From NCBI GenBank assembly GCA_949296705.1, contig CASFOW010000074.1, positions 1-63,709 on the forward strand: DNA of 63,709 nt, in the 5' to 3' direction. Below, in pieces: positions 52,618 through 62,021 of the stretch; position 1 is the stretch's first letter, and every line of letters starts with the position of its first letter. Position numbers and translations under genes: made by a program. This DNA is from an uncultured bacterium. Its GTDB lineage: Bacteria; Bacillota_I; Bacilli_A; RF39; UBA660. The notes beneath the pieces were generated by a model, which was given only the letters and a program-made list of their open reading frames with translations, was not told the DNA's origin and made no database searches.

Positions 52618-53805
52618 TTACTTAGAAAAAGCAGTGAAAGATAATGATAAGCCACCACAAGTATTGGCTGAATGTTCTTTATACCCATATTCTCCAAAGG
52701 TAAAGGCAACAATAAATGGTTTTCCATTAGCTGCTTTCATTAATTCATCATAGATTTCATGTTCACGTTTTTCCATGGCAATACCAAGTCTTCTACCTCC
52801 ACAATGGATTAACAAATAAGCAACAGGATCATGTTTCATCATATGATTTAATTCATCCAAAACAACATAATTAGAGTGTATTAATTCATCAACCGTTGCT
52901 TCCATCTGAATAATTGCCGTATTTTTTACTAGATGGTTTCCTAAATTCATTACATCATCATTACTATCAGCAGTTCCTTGATCATCTCCAAACATAGGGT
53001 GACGAATAGCAATTAAATTACCAATTGGATCCTTAACACCTAATGGCTTCGTAATCGATGCACTTAACAAATTATTTCCCTTTAGTGCTTCTGGTGTACT
53101 ACCAATCCAATCTGCATATTTTTTCAAAGCCGATACCCCATCGATAGAAACTAAAGTACGATGATTTTTTACCTCAGTAATTACCCCAACATGATCAGTT
53201 TCACGATAGGCACCTGTATAATTGGTCTTACATTCATTATCACAATAGAAGAAAGCAACTGCACAACCATCACTAAATACTTTATCATTACAAATGATTG
53301 ACCATTTTCCTTCTACCGTATTATCAGCAGCACTACCACCAAACATAGGAACTCTACCAATAACATCCTGAATACCTAATAGATACTCTTCTTCTTCTTT
53401 TGGTGAAGCAGTCATAAAGAAGTAAGAAGGAACTTTATTAATTCCTGCATTTTTAATTGCTTCTCTTGCGATTTTTTTACCAATTTCTCTTGGATCGCCA
53501 TCTCTTTCGCTACCAGCTACTCCGACAACCAAATTATCCCCACCAAAGCACATCATACCTGAATAACCATCAGCATTATCAATATACCCATGATCAGATA
53601 CAACAATACCTGCACTAGATGTGCATCCTACAAAAGGAACATTAGATACACTACGAATTCCTTTTACAATTTCTTTTTGATCTAATACACAAGATGTAAA
53701 CAAAAGACCAACTTTAGGAACCATTCCCTCAGATGCTTTTGTTACTGTTTCTACTCCTGACGTGAAGCTATTAGCTTCTACACTATAACCAACTTTTGCT
53801 TTCAT
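52618..53805 (-). CDS. FIST-domain sensory protein
   Basis: A 395-residue protein with FIST_N (residues about 30-215, with SNVPFVGCTSSAGIVV and MFGGSAADN) and FIST_C (220-365, with DPVAYLLIHCGGRRLGI and FGEYG). FIST domains bind small molecules such as amino acids and are usually linked to signalling. Here there is no attached kinase or receiver domain. It lies between fucO and the aldehyde dehydrogenase gene with short gaps, so its ligand may be linked to lactaldehyde or sugar breakdown. AAAGGAG precedes the ATG. Confidence 0.88.
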   Translation of the reverse strand: MKAKVGYSVEANSFTSGVETVTKASEGMVPKVGLLFTSCVLDQKEIVKGIRSVSNVPFVGCTSSAGIVVSDHGYIDNADGYSGMMCFGGDNLVVGVAGSERDGDPREIGKKIAREAIKNAGINKVPSYFFMTASPKEEEEYLLGIQDVIGRVPMFGGSAADNTVEGKWSIICNDKVFSDGCAVAFFYCDNECKTNYTGAYRETDHVGVITEVKNHRTLVSIDGVSALKKYADWIGSTPEALKGNNLLSASITKPLGVKDPIGNLIAIRHPMFGDDQGTADSNDDVMNLGNHLVKNTAIIQMEATVDELIHSNYVVLDELNHMMKHDPVAYLLIHCGGRRLGIAMEKREHEIYDELMKAANGKPFIVAFTFGEYGYKEHSANTCGGLSLSFTAFSK

Positions 53806-53830
53806 TTTTACTCCTTTTCTTTCTTATCTT

Positions 53831-54985
53831 TTAGAATGCTTTCTTATAAAGTTCTAGAATATCTTCTTGACTAACATCACGTGGATTCCCGCCCGTACAT
53901 GGATCAACATAAGCCTTCTTTGCGAGCATTCTTAAATCATCTTTAGATATTCCAATCTCACTTAAATGTTCAGGAATACCTAAACGTTTTCCTAAATCAC
54001 GAACAGCTTTAACTACTTTATCGATGATTTCTTGCCTTGTTAAAGCATTCATATCTAAGCCAATCGCAGTACCAATTTCTTCAAATTTCTGAACGCATGC
54101 CTCACCATTAAATTCCATTACATATGGTAATAATAGGGCATTAGCTAAGCCATGTGGTGTATCATATACTGCGCCTAATGGATGTGCCATCGAATGTACG
54201 ATGCCTAGACCAACATTCGAAAATCCCATTCCAGCAATATACTGGGCAATTCCCATATTGTTAATTGCCTCCATATCTTTATCCTTAACTGCCTTTTCCA
54301 AATTAGCAAATATCATTTGGATTGCTTTTAGATGCATCATATCTGTCATACACCAAGAAGCTTTCGTGATATAGCCCTCAATTGCATGCGTAAGCGCATC
54401 CATTCCTGTCCAAGCAGCCACATTTTCAGGCATACCTGCCATCAACTCTGTATCGATAATCGACATAACCGGTATATCATGGGGATCGACACAAACCATT
54501 TTCATCTGATTTTCTTCATCAGTAATGACATAATTAATCGTAACCTCAGCAGCCGTACCTGCCGTTGTTGGTAAAGCAATAATCGGAACCGACTTTTGCT
54601 TCGTCGTAACAGCCCCAGCTAAAGATACAACATCAGCGTGTTCAGGATTATTTGCAATAATACCAATTGCCTTAGCCGTATCAATAACGCTTCCACCACC
54701 AACTGCAACAATACAATCAGCTTTGATTCGTTTAAACTTTTCAACCCCTTTTTGTACACAAGCTACAGTAGGATTAGGCATTACATCAGAATATACTTCA
54801 TAAGGAATAAACTCTGTATCTAATACTTCTAACACTTTATCCGTAATTCCTGCTTTAACCAAAGTCTTATCAGAAATTACTAAAGCTTTTTTATAATCAC
54901 GTGCAAGAAATTCTGTTGCCAATACATCTCTAGCCTTAGGTCCAAAATATGAAGTCTCGTTCAAAATCATTCTATTTACGGACAT
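53831..54985 (-). CDS. fucO: Lactaldehyde reductase (iron-dependent alcohol dehydrogenase)
   Basis: A 384-residue group III iron-dependent alcohol dehydrogenase that reduces L-lactaldehyde to 1,2-propanediol in fucose and rhamnose breakdown. Hallmarks matching FucO are NRMILNETSYFG at the start, GGGSVIDTAKAIGIIANNPE, TTAGTAAEVTINYVITDEE, CVDPHDIP and the iron ligands in the Asp/His region DALTHAIEGYIT plus HSMAHPLGAVYDTPHG. The end VDPCTGGNPRDVSQEDILELYKKAF is FucO-like. GGAGG precedes the ATG. It is first in the operon with FIST and aldehyde dehydrogenase. No fucose or rhamnose genes are in the window. Confidence 0.9.
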   Translation of the reverse strand: MSVNRMILNETSYFGPKARDVLATEFLARDYKKALVISDKTLVKAGITDKVLEVLDTEFIPYEVYSDVMPNPTVACVQKGVEKFKRIKADCIVAVGGGSVIDTAKAIGIIANNPEHADVVSLAGAVTTKQKSVPIIALPTTAGTAAEVTINYVITDEENQMKMVCVDPHDIPVMSIIDTELMAGMPENVAAWTGMDALTHAIEGYITKASWCMTDMMHLKAIQMIFANLEKAVKDKDMEAINNMGIAQYIAGMGFSNVGLGIVHSMAHPLGAVYDTPHGLANALLLPYVMEFNGEACVQKFEEIGTAIGLDMNALTRQEIIDKVVKAVRDLGKRLGIPEHLSEIGISKDDLRMLAKKAYVDPCTGGNPRDVSQEDILELYKKAF

Positions 54986-55180
54986 ACAATACTACCTCCT
55001 ATTATCCTATAGTAGAAATTATACCATACTAACAAAAAAAGAAAAAGTTATAAACGAACTTTTCCCTAATTTTTTCTTAAAAATAATGGTTAATTTGTCA
55101 AGATAAGAAAACATGAAACTCTAAAATCACAATAAACATTAAAATCTGTCCTCTTCTATCCATGAGCAGAAAATATTTCC

Positions 55181-56815
55181 TTAATTTCTATTATCTTTAT
55201 CCTTTTTCAACTTCGCATACTGAATAGCTGCATCCACAAAAGAAATAAATAAGGGATGAGCCTTAGTTGGTCGGCTTTTAAATTCAGGATGAAATTGGCA
55301 AGCGATAAAATGAGGATGATCAGGTAATTCGACAATCTCTACTAGACCACTATCTGGATTAATGCCAGAAAAAACCATACCCTTAGCTTGTAATGTTTCC
55401 ATGTACTGATTGTTAAATTCATAGCGATGACGATGTCTTTCTAAGATGAGTTCCTGTTTGTAATCCCGATAAGCAAGAGTACTCTTTTGAATATGACAAG
55501 GATAATTACCTAAACGAAGGGTTCCTCCTTTATTGACTACTGATTTTTGATCGGCCATCAAGTCAATTACAGGACTTTTACATGCTTCATCAAATTCTGT
55601 AGAAGAGGCATCATGAATTCCACAAACATGACGAGCAAACTCAATCACTGCTATTTGCATACCTAAACAAATCCCTAAATAAGGAATCTGGTGGCTTCTG
55701 GCATACTGACAAGCTAAAATCTTTCCTTCAATACCGCGACTGCCAAAACCTCCTGGAACTAAAATACCCGATGATGATTTAAATACTTCGTCCAAAGAAA
55801 CACTACTATCTTCTAATTTTTCACTGTCTACCCAATTAATTTTTACTTTAGTTAAAAATTGATATCCAGCATGTTTTAGTGCTTCCTTGACCGATAAATA
55901 AGCATCTTCTAATTCCACATACTTTCCTACAAGGGCGATTTCTATCTCTTGGTCTAAATGATTAACTCGGTCCAACAACTCTTCCCAAAACGTCAAATTA
56001 CTCTTTGTAACTTTTAATCCAAACTGATTAAGAATAATATCTTCTATCTTTTGACGATGAAAATTCATCGGTATTTCATAAATATTATTAACATCTTTAG
56101 CTTCGATAATATTCTTCTCAGGAATACTACCAAATAAAGCTATTTTATTACGAATTGCACTACCTAAATCAAGTGGCGCTCTAGTGACAATAATATCTGG
56201 TTGAATACCCAATCTTCTTAGTTCAATCACACTATTTTGCGTCGGTTTAGTTTTTAGCTCATTAGAGCCAAACAAGTAAGGAACCAAAGTAGTATGAACA
56301 AACAAAGTATTTTCTCGCCCTTGCTCTAAGCGAAATTGACGTAGTGCTTCCATCATAACAGATGACTCAATATCGCCAACGGTTCCGCCAATCTCAGTAA
56401 TGACAATATCCGCCCCACTAGTTTTAGCTGCTTCATAAATTTTATTCTTAATCTCATTAGAAATATGTGGAACAATTTGGATCGTTGCTCCTAAAAAGTC
56501 ACCGCGTCGCTCCTTTTCAATCACACTAGAATAAATTTTTCCGTTCGTTATATTGGAAGTATAATTCAACTCCTCATCGATAAAACGCTCATAATGACCT
56601 AAATCAAGATCTGTCTCACAACCATCCGCAGTGACAAACACTTCACCATGCTGGATAGGTGACATCGTACCAGGATCAACATTCATATAAGGATCAAATT
56701 TCTGCATAAATACCTTATACCCTTTTGCCTTCAACAATAAGGCAATCGATGAAGCAGTGATTCCTTTCCCTAGTCCAGAACAAACACCACCAGTTACAAA
56801 AACAAACTTAGCCAT
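55181..56815 (-). CDS. pyrG: CTP synthase
   Basis: Makes CTP from UTP with glutamine. The synthetase domain starts KFVFVTGGVCSGLGKGITASS with the P-loop, and PYMNVDPGTMSPIQHGEVFV follows. The C-terminal glutamine amidotransferase domain has GICLGMQ (catalytic Cys near residue 380) and CQFHPEFKSRP (His, Glu near 510). The 544 residues match the family. GAGGAGG precedes ATG 56815. Its very short leader consists mainly of a terminator-like hairpin (see 56834-56900), suggesting control by attenuation. Confidence 0.97.
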   Translation of the reverse strand: MAKFVFVTGGVCSGLGKGITASSIALLLKAKGYKVFMQKFDPYMNVDPGTMSPIQHGEVFVTADGCETDLDLGHYERFIDEELNYTSNITNGKIYSSVIEKERRGDFLGATIQIVPHISNEIKNKIYEAAKTSGADIVITEIGGTVGDIESSVMMEALRQFRLEQGRENTLFVHTTLVPYLFGSNELKTKPTQNSVIELRRLGIQPDIIVTRAPLDLGSAIRNKIALFGSIPEKNIIEAKDVNNIYEIPMNFHRQKIEDIILNQFGLKVTKSNLTFWEELLDRVNHLDQEIEIALVGKYVELEDAYLSVKEALKHAGYQFLTKVKINWVDSEKLEDSSVSLDEVFKSSSGILVPGGFGSRGIEGKILACQYARSHQIPYLGICLGMQIAVIEFARHVCGIHDASSTEFDEACKSPVIDLMADQKSVVNKGGTLRLGNYPCHIQKSTLAYRDYKQELILERHRHRYEFNNQYMETLQAKGMVFSGINPDSGLVEIVELPDHPHFIACQFHPEFKSRPTKAHPLFISFVDAAIQYAKLKKDKDNRN

Positions 56816-56833
56816 AAACTCCTCCTCTTAAAC

Positions 56834-56900
56834 AAAAAAGACCCTGAGAACATTTTAATCAGGCTCTCTTAAAGTATAACACTATTTAAGAGGAAAACAA
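56834..56900 (-). promoter_or_regulatory. pyrG promoter with leader terminator hairpin
   Basis: Extended promoter TTGTTT (56900-56895), 16-base spacer, TATACT (56878-56873). Transcription would start about 56866, at the base of a hairpin formed by AGAGCCTGA and TCAGGGTCT (one mismatch) with six Ts, which ends just before the ribosome site. The arrangement is that of an attenuator in the leader. Confidence 0.55.
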
Positions 56901-57055
56901 ACATCACATATCATTATTGACAAGAAATTGACAAAATTGAAAAGAAAAAACTTCATAAACAATTTATATCGTAAGTCCTATGGACTATAAACCTATAGAC
57001 TATAAATAATAGCAAGGAATATATTTATTTAATCAAAATATAGAATTATCTAATT

Positions 57056-57754
57056 TTACTTTTTACAGGCTTGAACTAACGCTTCAAAAATCTTAAGCAT
57101 TTCTGGTTCGTAACTAATCATCGATTCCGGATGCCATTGCACACCAATCATAAACTTCTTATTAGGGATTTCTATTCCTTCAACTAAATTGTCTTCAGAT
57201 AAACAAGAGACTGTAAACCAATCTTTTGCCTTTACATGATAGCGATGTCTACTATTAACACGAATTTTATCCTTTTTTAAAATATCACGTAACTGACTAG
57301 GAAATAAAATATTTTCGTGAACATATTTCTCATCAGGTTGTTGATGTTCTAATTCAGTGTCATTCAAAATGGTTTTATCTTCGACATGAGTGCTAGAAAA
57401 ATTATCCATATTCGCAAGTATTTGCATACCTAAACAGATTCCTAATAATGGTAAATCATGATCATATGCATATTGACACAAAATTTCGTCGCAATCATAC
57501 CACCTATTACCGCCAGTCATTAAAAAACCATCACATAAAGATAAAATACGGTAAAAATCATTTCTCTCATCTGAAGATAGCCTTCCTGCCTGGCGAGGCA
57601 TCACTTTTCCATAATCTAAGTTATCAGTAGGTGTAATCATTAAGGGAATACCCCCTGCTTTTACAATAGCTAAGCGATAATCCTCATTCAGTTCAATAAT
57701 TGATTTTTCATTTTCTCTGTCGCTACGAGCAACAATTCCTATAATTGGTTTCAT
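57056..57754 (-). CDS. Class I glutamine amidotransferase-like hydrolase (PuuD type)
   Basis: A 232-residue peptidase C26 type protein, close to PuuD gamma-glutamyl-GABA hydrolase. It starts PIIGIVARSDRE and has LLGICLGMQILA with the nucleophile Cys (near 111), and GVQWHPES with the catalytic His and Glu (near 208). The substrate is unproven: the family hydrolyses gamma-glutamyl compounds. ATG 57754 has AGAGGTG 6 bases upstream; GTG 57763 is inside the site. It is not obviously in an operon with pyrG; about 190 bases and the pyrG promoter lie between. Confidence 0.82.
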   Translation of the reverse strand: MKPIIGIVARSDRENEKSIIELNEDYRLAIVKAGGIPLMITPTDNLDYGKVMPRQAGRLSSDERNDFYRILSLCDGFLMTGGNRWYDCDEILCQYAYDHDLPLLGICLGMQILANMDNFSSTHVEDKTILNDTELEHQQPDEKYVHENILFPSQLRDILKKDKIRVNSRHRYHVKAKDWFTVSCLSEDNLVEGIEIPNKKFMIGVQWHPESMISYEPEMLKIFEALVQACKK

Positions 57755-57763
57755 TTTTTTCAC

Positions 57764-58072
57764 CTCTTATTGTTTTTTTATTATTTTTATTCTGTTCACT
57801 CTTAATTTTCTGAGAAAACAAATAATAGCTAAAGAATATTTTTTAAAGATAAAAACTAAGAGTTATTACGGTATAAATATATTTCTAATATAAATACATT
57901 ATTATAATACCTCATTTTTTAATACTAGTATATTTCTTTAAGCTTTACTCATTTAATATCCACTTTTCTTAATTATTATTTACAATTATCTCCTAATTAT
58001 TATCATAATTTTTCATATTCCTAATAAAGTGAAATCACTTGATAAAAATTACTTAAAAAATGACTTTAAGCT
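57764..58072. other. AT-rich intergenic region
   Basis: About 310 bases between two minus-strand genes. It must hold the promoter of the amidotransferase, but no box pair is convincing. No gene seen. Confidence 0.45.
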
Positions 58073-60001
58073 CTATTCTAAAAAGAATTCAATACAGCCT
58101 TTCCCTTGACCATCATAAATGACCTCAGCAATCGCACCATTAACAAAAGTCATTCTAGGCGGTATATGACCTACATCAATATCCCACAAAACAGGAACTC
58201 CTAACTCCTTTAAGCCCTGTTTTAAAGCTTGCTCAAACGAAATACCATAATAACTTCTATTTGTCATAGAACGTCCAAATAAAATCGCCCTTGTTCCCTT
58301 AAACCATCCCGCTTCTTTTAATTGCCATAAGGCTCGAATTAATGATTCACTAGAAAGCTCACAGTTATCAAAATACCAAATAATACCATCCTCACGAAAA
58401 TCCTGTAAAAACTCTTTTACACAATCAAAGTGAGTACCTACCATAGAAACCAACACATCTAAACAACCCCCAAGTAATCGTCCTCGCACCTTAATAGCTT
58501 GATCTTCAAATAAGCGTTTCCACACGACTGGGGTATCTAAAAAATAGTTTCCATTTGGTGGAAGATTATCGTGATTACCACTATCATAAAAAGAAAAACT
58601 TTTTTGTACATGAAGATTTCCTTTTAATATTTTCAAATTACTTTCTAGAGATTCATGCCACTTTTCCATTCCAAATGCCTTAAAATTATTTGCATATAAA
58701 GTAGCAATCCGAAATTTAGTAGTCAGATAAAATAAAATTCCCGTTGGATCAGAATATCCTTGTACCCATTTAACTGAAGAGGATAGTTTCTTTTCCTCTA
58801 AATGAGATAACATTTCTAGCAAGAAATCCCCACCAGAAACACAAAAAATAGCTTTTATCTCCTCATTATTCCACATCGTTAAAAATTCTTCAGCTTGGAT
58901 ATTACTAGCACAGCTCTTTCCTTTGCCATCAGTACAACGAACATGCTTTGCTTCTACTACCGAAAGATTTAACTGCTTAAATTTTTGAATAGCACGATCT
59001 AACTGCAAGATATCTTCTTCCACAACTACCCCATCAGAAGGCGCAACTACTCCTACTGTATCACCATCATGAATAAACTCAGGATAACGAATAGTTACTT
59101 TTTGGATAGCCCCTACCCTTTTTTCTGATTGGATAGCTGTACTAAGTGACCTAGTTTTAGTAGCAAGACAATTTTTATTATTTTTAGAAAAAAGAGCAGA
59201 ATCAATAGTCATCTGGTTTAAACTCTGATTTGGATTTTCATTTCCAAATAGAGATAACTCAATACCTATCGGACAATGATCACTACCATAAACATCAGAA
59301 TAAATCATCGTATCCGTTACCTGATGAATAAGGCGCGCTGATACCAAAAAGTAATCAATCCGCCAACCAATATTACGACTACGACAATTACCGATATAAC
59401 TCCACCAAGTATAAGCACCAGTTAACTCAGGATGATAATATCTAAAACTATCTATAAATCCACAGTCTAGTAAACGTCCAAAATTTTCTCTTTCTTGATC
59501 AGTAAATCCGGCATTACCTTGATTAGCTTTAGCATTACAAATATCAATTTCTTGATAAGCAACATTAAAGTCACCACAAATAACAACGGGCTTTACTTTA
59601 TCCAATTTCTTTAGATACTTTCGAACTAACTGTTCCCAAATTAATCTTTCATCCATTCTTTCTAATGTACGTTTAACATTAGGAACATAAAAATTAACCA
59701 AATAAAATTGCTCGAACTCCAACGTAATTGCGCGTCCTTCTGAATCAAAAATCGGATTTCCTATCCCATAAGTCACTTGTATTGGTTCAATTTTTGTATA
59801 AATTAAAGTACCAGAATAACCTTTACGTTCAGCCGCATTCAAATATTCATGCCAACCTTCTGGATGAAAATCATATTGATCTGTAGTTGCTTTGGATTCT
59901 TGTAGACAATAAATATCAGCATCTTCCTTGAAAAAGAAATCAGCAAACCCTTTCTTTAAACAAGCCCGTAACCCAGCTACATTCCACGAAACAATCTTCA
60001 T
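58073..60001 (-). CDS. Fusion of exodeoxyribonuclease III and LD-carboxypeptidase (S66)
   Basis: A 642-residue two-domain protein. Residues 1-255 are ExoA/exonuclease III: KIVSWNVAGLRA (Asn), CLQESKA (metal-binding Glu), CGDFNVAYQEIDI, WRIDYFLVS and DHCPIGIELS (catalytic His). Residues 300-642 are a family S66 LD-carboxypeptidase/MccF-like enzyme: PEFIHDGDTVGVVAPSDG, GYSDPTGILFYL with the nucleophile Ser in GYSD, FDNCELSSESL with the Glu, and DVGHIPPRMTF with the His. The linker is low-complexity. Fused repair and cell-wall enzymes are unusual; no stop or frameshift separates them. GAGGAGG precedes the ATG. Confidence 0.9.
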   Translation of the reverse strand: MKIVSWNVAGLRACLKKGFADFFFKEDADIYCLQESKATTDQYDFHPEGWHEYLNAAERKGYSGTLIYTKIEPIQVTYGIGNPIFDSEGRAITLEFEQFYLVNFYVPNVKRTLERMDERLIWEQLVRKYLKKLDKVKPVVICGDFNVAYQEIDICNAKANQGNAGFTDQERENFGRLLDCGFIDSFRYYHPELTGAYTWWSYIGNCRSRNIGWRIDYFLVSARLIHQVTDTMIYSDVYGSDHCPIGIELSLFGNENPNQSLNQMTIDSALFSKNNKNCLATKTRSLSTAIQSEKRVGAIQKVTIRYPEFIHDGDTVGVVAPSDGVVVEEDILQLDRAIQKFKQLNLSVVEAKHVRCTDGKGKSCASNIQAEEFLTMWNNEEIKAIFCVSGGDFLLEMLSHLEEKKLSSSVKWVQGYSDPTGILFYLTTKFRIATLYANNFKAFGMEKWHESLESNLKILKGNLHVQKSFSFYDSGNHDNLPPNGNYFLDTPVVWKRLFEDQAIKVRGRLLGGCLDVLVSMVGTHFDCVKEFLQDFREDGIIWYFDNCELSSESLIRALWQLKEAGWFKGTRAILFGRSMTNRSYYGISFEQALKQGLKELGVPVLWDIDVGHIPPRMTFVNGAIAEVIYDGQGKGCIEFFLE

Positions 60002-60235
60002 TAATTTAAGCCTCCTCGTATTTATATTCTTTATTTAAAAATGTATCTAATAGTTTAAATAAATTTTCACTTCTATTTTTTTATGAACCCTATAAAACAT
60101 CTTAGAAAAATAATTTTTAGAAATTAAACAGTTTCATAAATATTATGACTTCTTCTAACCATTATTTTGTTCTTGCGAAACTAAACGTCGTTGTAATTTT
60201 TTCAAAAAGTATATTTGCCCCTTTAAAATTTTTTC

Positions 60236-60640
60236 TTATGCCTCAGAAAAAGTAAACCATTCTGCTCGATCCATTTCAGGAAATTGGCAAAAACAGCCAC
60301 TATTTTTAGGCCATTCCTTAACAAAAGTATTACTACTTGCTAAGGTAGCATCATATTCACGACAAGCAGTAAAAACTGTCACCAATTTATAACTTGCTTG
60401 CTTTTTACTTCCTAAAAAAGAAAGTTCCTCACGAGCAATAGAAAAGCCTGGCTCCTCATGAAACTCGCGCAGGGCCGCATCCACTATCTTATCATCAGAC
60501 TTAGCAACCATTCCTTTAGGAAGCGACCAAGCTCCGAAATCTACATGTTGCCAATATGGTTCACCCATATGACACAATAAAACCTTATAGTCATCACCAT
60601 CTTTTTTATATATTAATATTCCCGCGCTACGTTTCAACAT
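60236..60640 (-). CDS. Nudix hydrolase
   Basis: A 134-residue Nudix protein similar to diadenosine-tetraphosphate or dinucleotide hydrolases (start SAGILIYKKDGDDYKVLLCH, as in the AP4A type). The Nudix box is GMVAKSDDKIVDAALREFHEE PGF: the REFHEE core is intact, but one residue is inserted and Asp takes the place of the first Glu. GGAGG lies 9 bases before ATG 60640; TTG 60643 is equally possible. The context with mutY and an ExoIII fusion suggests a nucleotide-cleaning role, but this is inference. Confidence 0.82.
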   Translation of the reverse strand: MLKRSAGILIYKKDGDDYKVLLCHMGEPYWQHVDFGAWSLPKGMVAKSDDKIVDAALREFHEEPGFSIAREELSFLGSKKQASYKLVTVFTACREYDATLASSNTFVKEWPKNSGCFCQFPEMDRAEWFTFSEA

Positions 60641-60809
60641 CAAAATTTTCCTCCTCTCTTAAACGTACCCATAATAGATATCTAACAATTTCTTAAAGAA
60701 TAAATAGATTCCCTATAGAATAAAAATTCCTATAATCCCTCCTCTAGTGTTAAAGTCAACTGTCTTAAAACTGACTATTCTAGTCAACTTACTCTATTTT
60801 AATTTTTCT

Positions 60810-61904
60810 CTACTTTTCCTTCAAAAAAAGACACGCTTCATCTCTATCTATCAAAAATGTCAAAAAAGGCAAAAAAGCAGATGGAATAGCGTACTTAGAT
60901 ACTAATTCCTCTAAAGAAGCCCAACAACATTTCTCTTTTTTTAGCTTAGGAACCATAGAGTCAGCTTCTATCTCAATCTCAATCTCAAAGCTGATCATCT
61001 TCCATTTTTTATGAGTAAAAGTATGGGTATAAGAAATAGCCTTTTGTAAACTAGATACAGTATAACCACAATCGTTTAAATACTCCCTAACTTCTTCTTG
61101 GGAATAATCATCAGGCAACATAGGAAATTGCCACATATTAGCTAAAAGGCCTGTCTCAGCTCGCTGACAAATTGCATATTTATTCTTGTTCTTAATCAGT
61201 AAAACGGTATAATTCTCTACTTGCTTCTCCTTTTTGGGACTTCGAACAGGCAATGACAAAAAGGTGTGATTTTTTCTACTTAAACAAGCATCGTGTAGTG
61301 GACAAAGAGAACATTTAGGAACACCTCGAGGAATACAAATTACTTCGCCCAATTCCATTAAAGCTTGATTAAATTCGCCAGCTTGTTTCTGTTTAGGTAT
61401 TATAGTCATTAAATGTTGCCTTGCTTGTTTCCTAGTAGCTAAAGAATCAACATTTGCATAACATTCATAAACCCGCATATATACCCGTAAAACATTGCCA
61501 TCTATTGTAACCTGTGGTTCAAAAAAACAAATAGATGCTATTGCGCTTGCTGTATATTCTCCTACGCCTGGTAACTGTGAAATAGCAGAATATGTATTCG
61601 GAAATTCGCCATGATATTTTTCTACAATAATTTGAGCGGCTTTTTTTAAATTTCTAGCACGATTATAGTACCCTAACCCTTCCCACAGCTTCAACAATTT
61701 ATCTTCATCTACGCAAGCAAGATCAAAAACTGTTGGTAGTTCTTGTATAAAACGATGATAATAAGAAATAACTGCTTCTATTCTTGTTTGTTGCAACATA
61801 ATTTCAGAAATCCAAACATGATAAGGGCTTGGTTCAATACGCCATGGTAAAGCTCTCTTGTTCTCTCTATACCAAGTAATTAATGTCGAAACTGCTTGTT
61901 TCAT
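60810..61904 (-). CDS. mutY: A/G-specific adenine glycosylase MutY
   Basis: Removes A mispaired with 8-oxoguanine. The HhH-GPD domain shows WISEIMLQQTRIEAVI with the catalytic Glu, the helix-hairpin-helix LPGVGEYTASAI, and DGNVLRVYMRV with the catalytic Asp. The 4Fe-4S cluster ligands are CIPRGVPKCSLCPLHDAC; the first gap has 7 residues instead of the usual 6. The C-terminal Nudix-like 8-oxoG-reading domain follows (VLLIKNKNKYAICQR ... LANMWQFPM). 364 residues is normal. AGAGGTG precedes the ATG. It is divergent from the restriction endonuclease gene. Confidence 0.94.
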   Translation of the reverse strand: MKQAVSTLITWYRENKRALPWRIEPSPYHVWISEIMLQQTRIEAVISYYHRFIQELPTVFDLACVDEDKLLKLWEGLGYYNRARNLKKAAQIIVEKYHGEFPNTYSAISQLPGVGEYTASAIASICFFEPQVTIDGNVLRVYMRVYECYANVDSLATRKQARQHLMTIIPKQKQAGEFNQALMELGEVICIPRGVPKCSLCPLHDACLSRKNHTFLSLPVRSPKKEKQVENYTVLLIKNKNKYAICQRAETGLLANMWQFPMLPDDYSQEEVREYLNDCGYTVSSLQKAISYTHTFTHKKWKMISFEIEIEIEADSMVPKLKKEKCCWASLEELVSKYAIPSAFLPFLTFLIDRDEACLFLKEK

Positions 61905-62021
61905 ATGCCACCTCTACTCGTAATAATACAACCATTATATAATAAATTTAAAATTTTTGAAAATAAAACAAGTCATATGGCAATAAATGGAAAATAATAG
62001 ATATAGGAGGAGGATAAAAAA

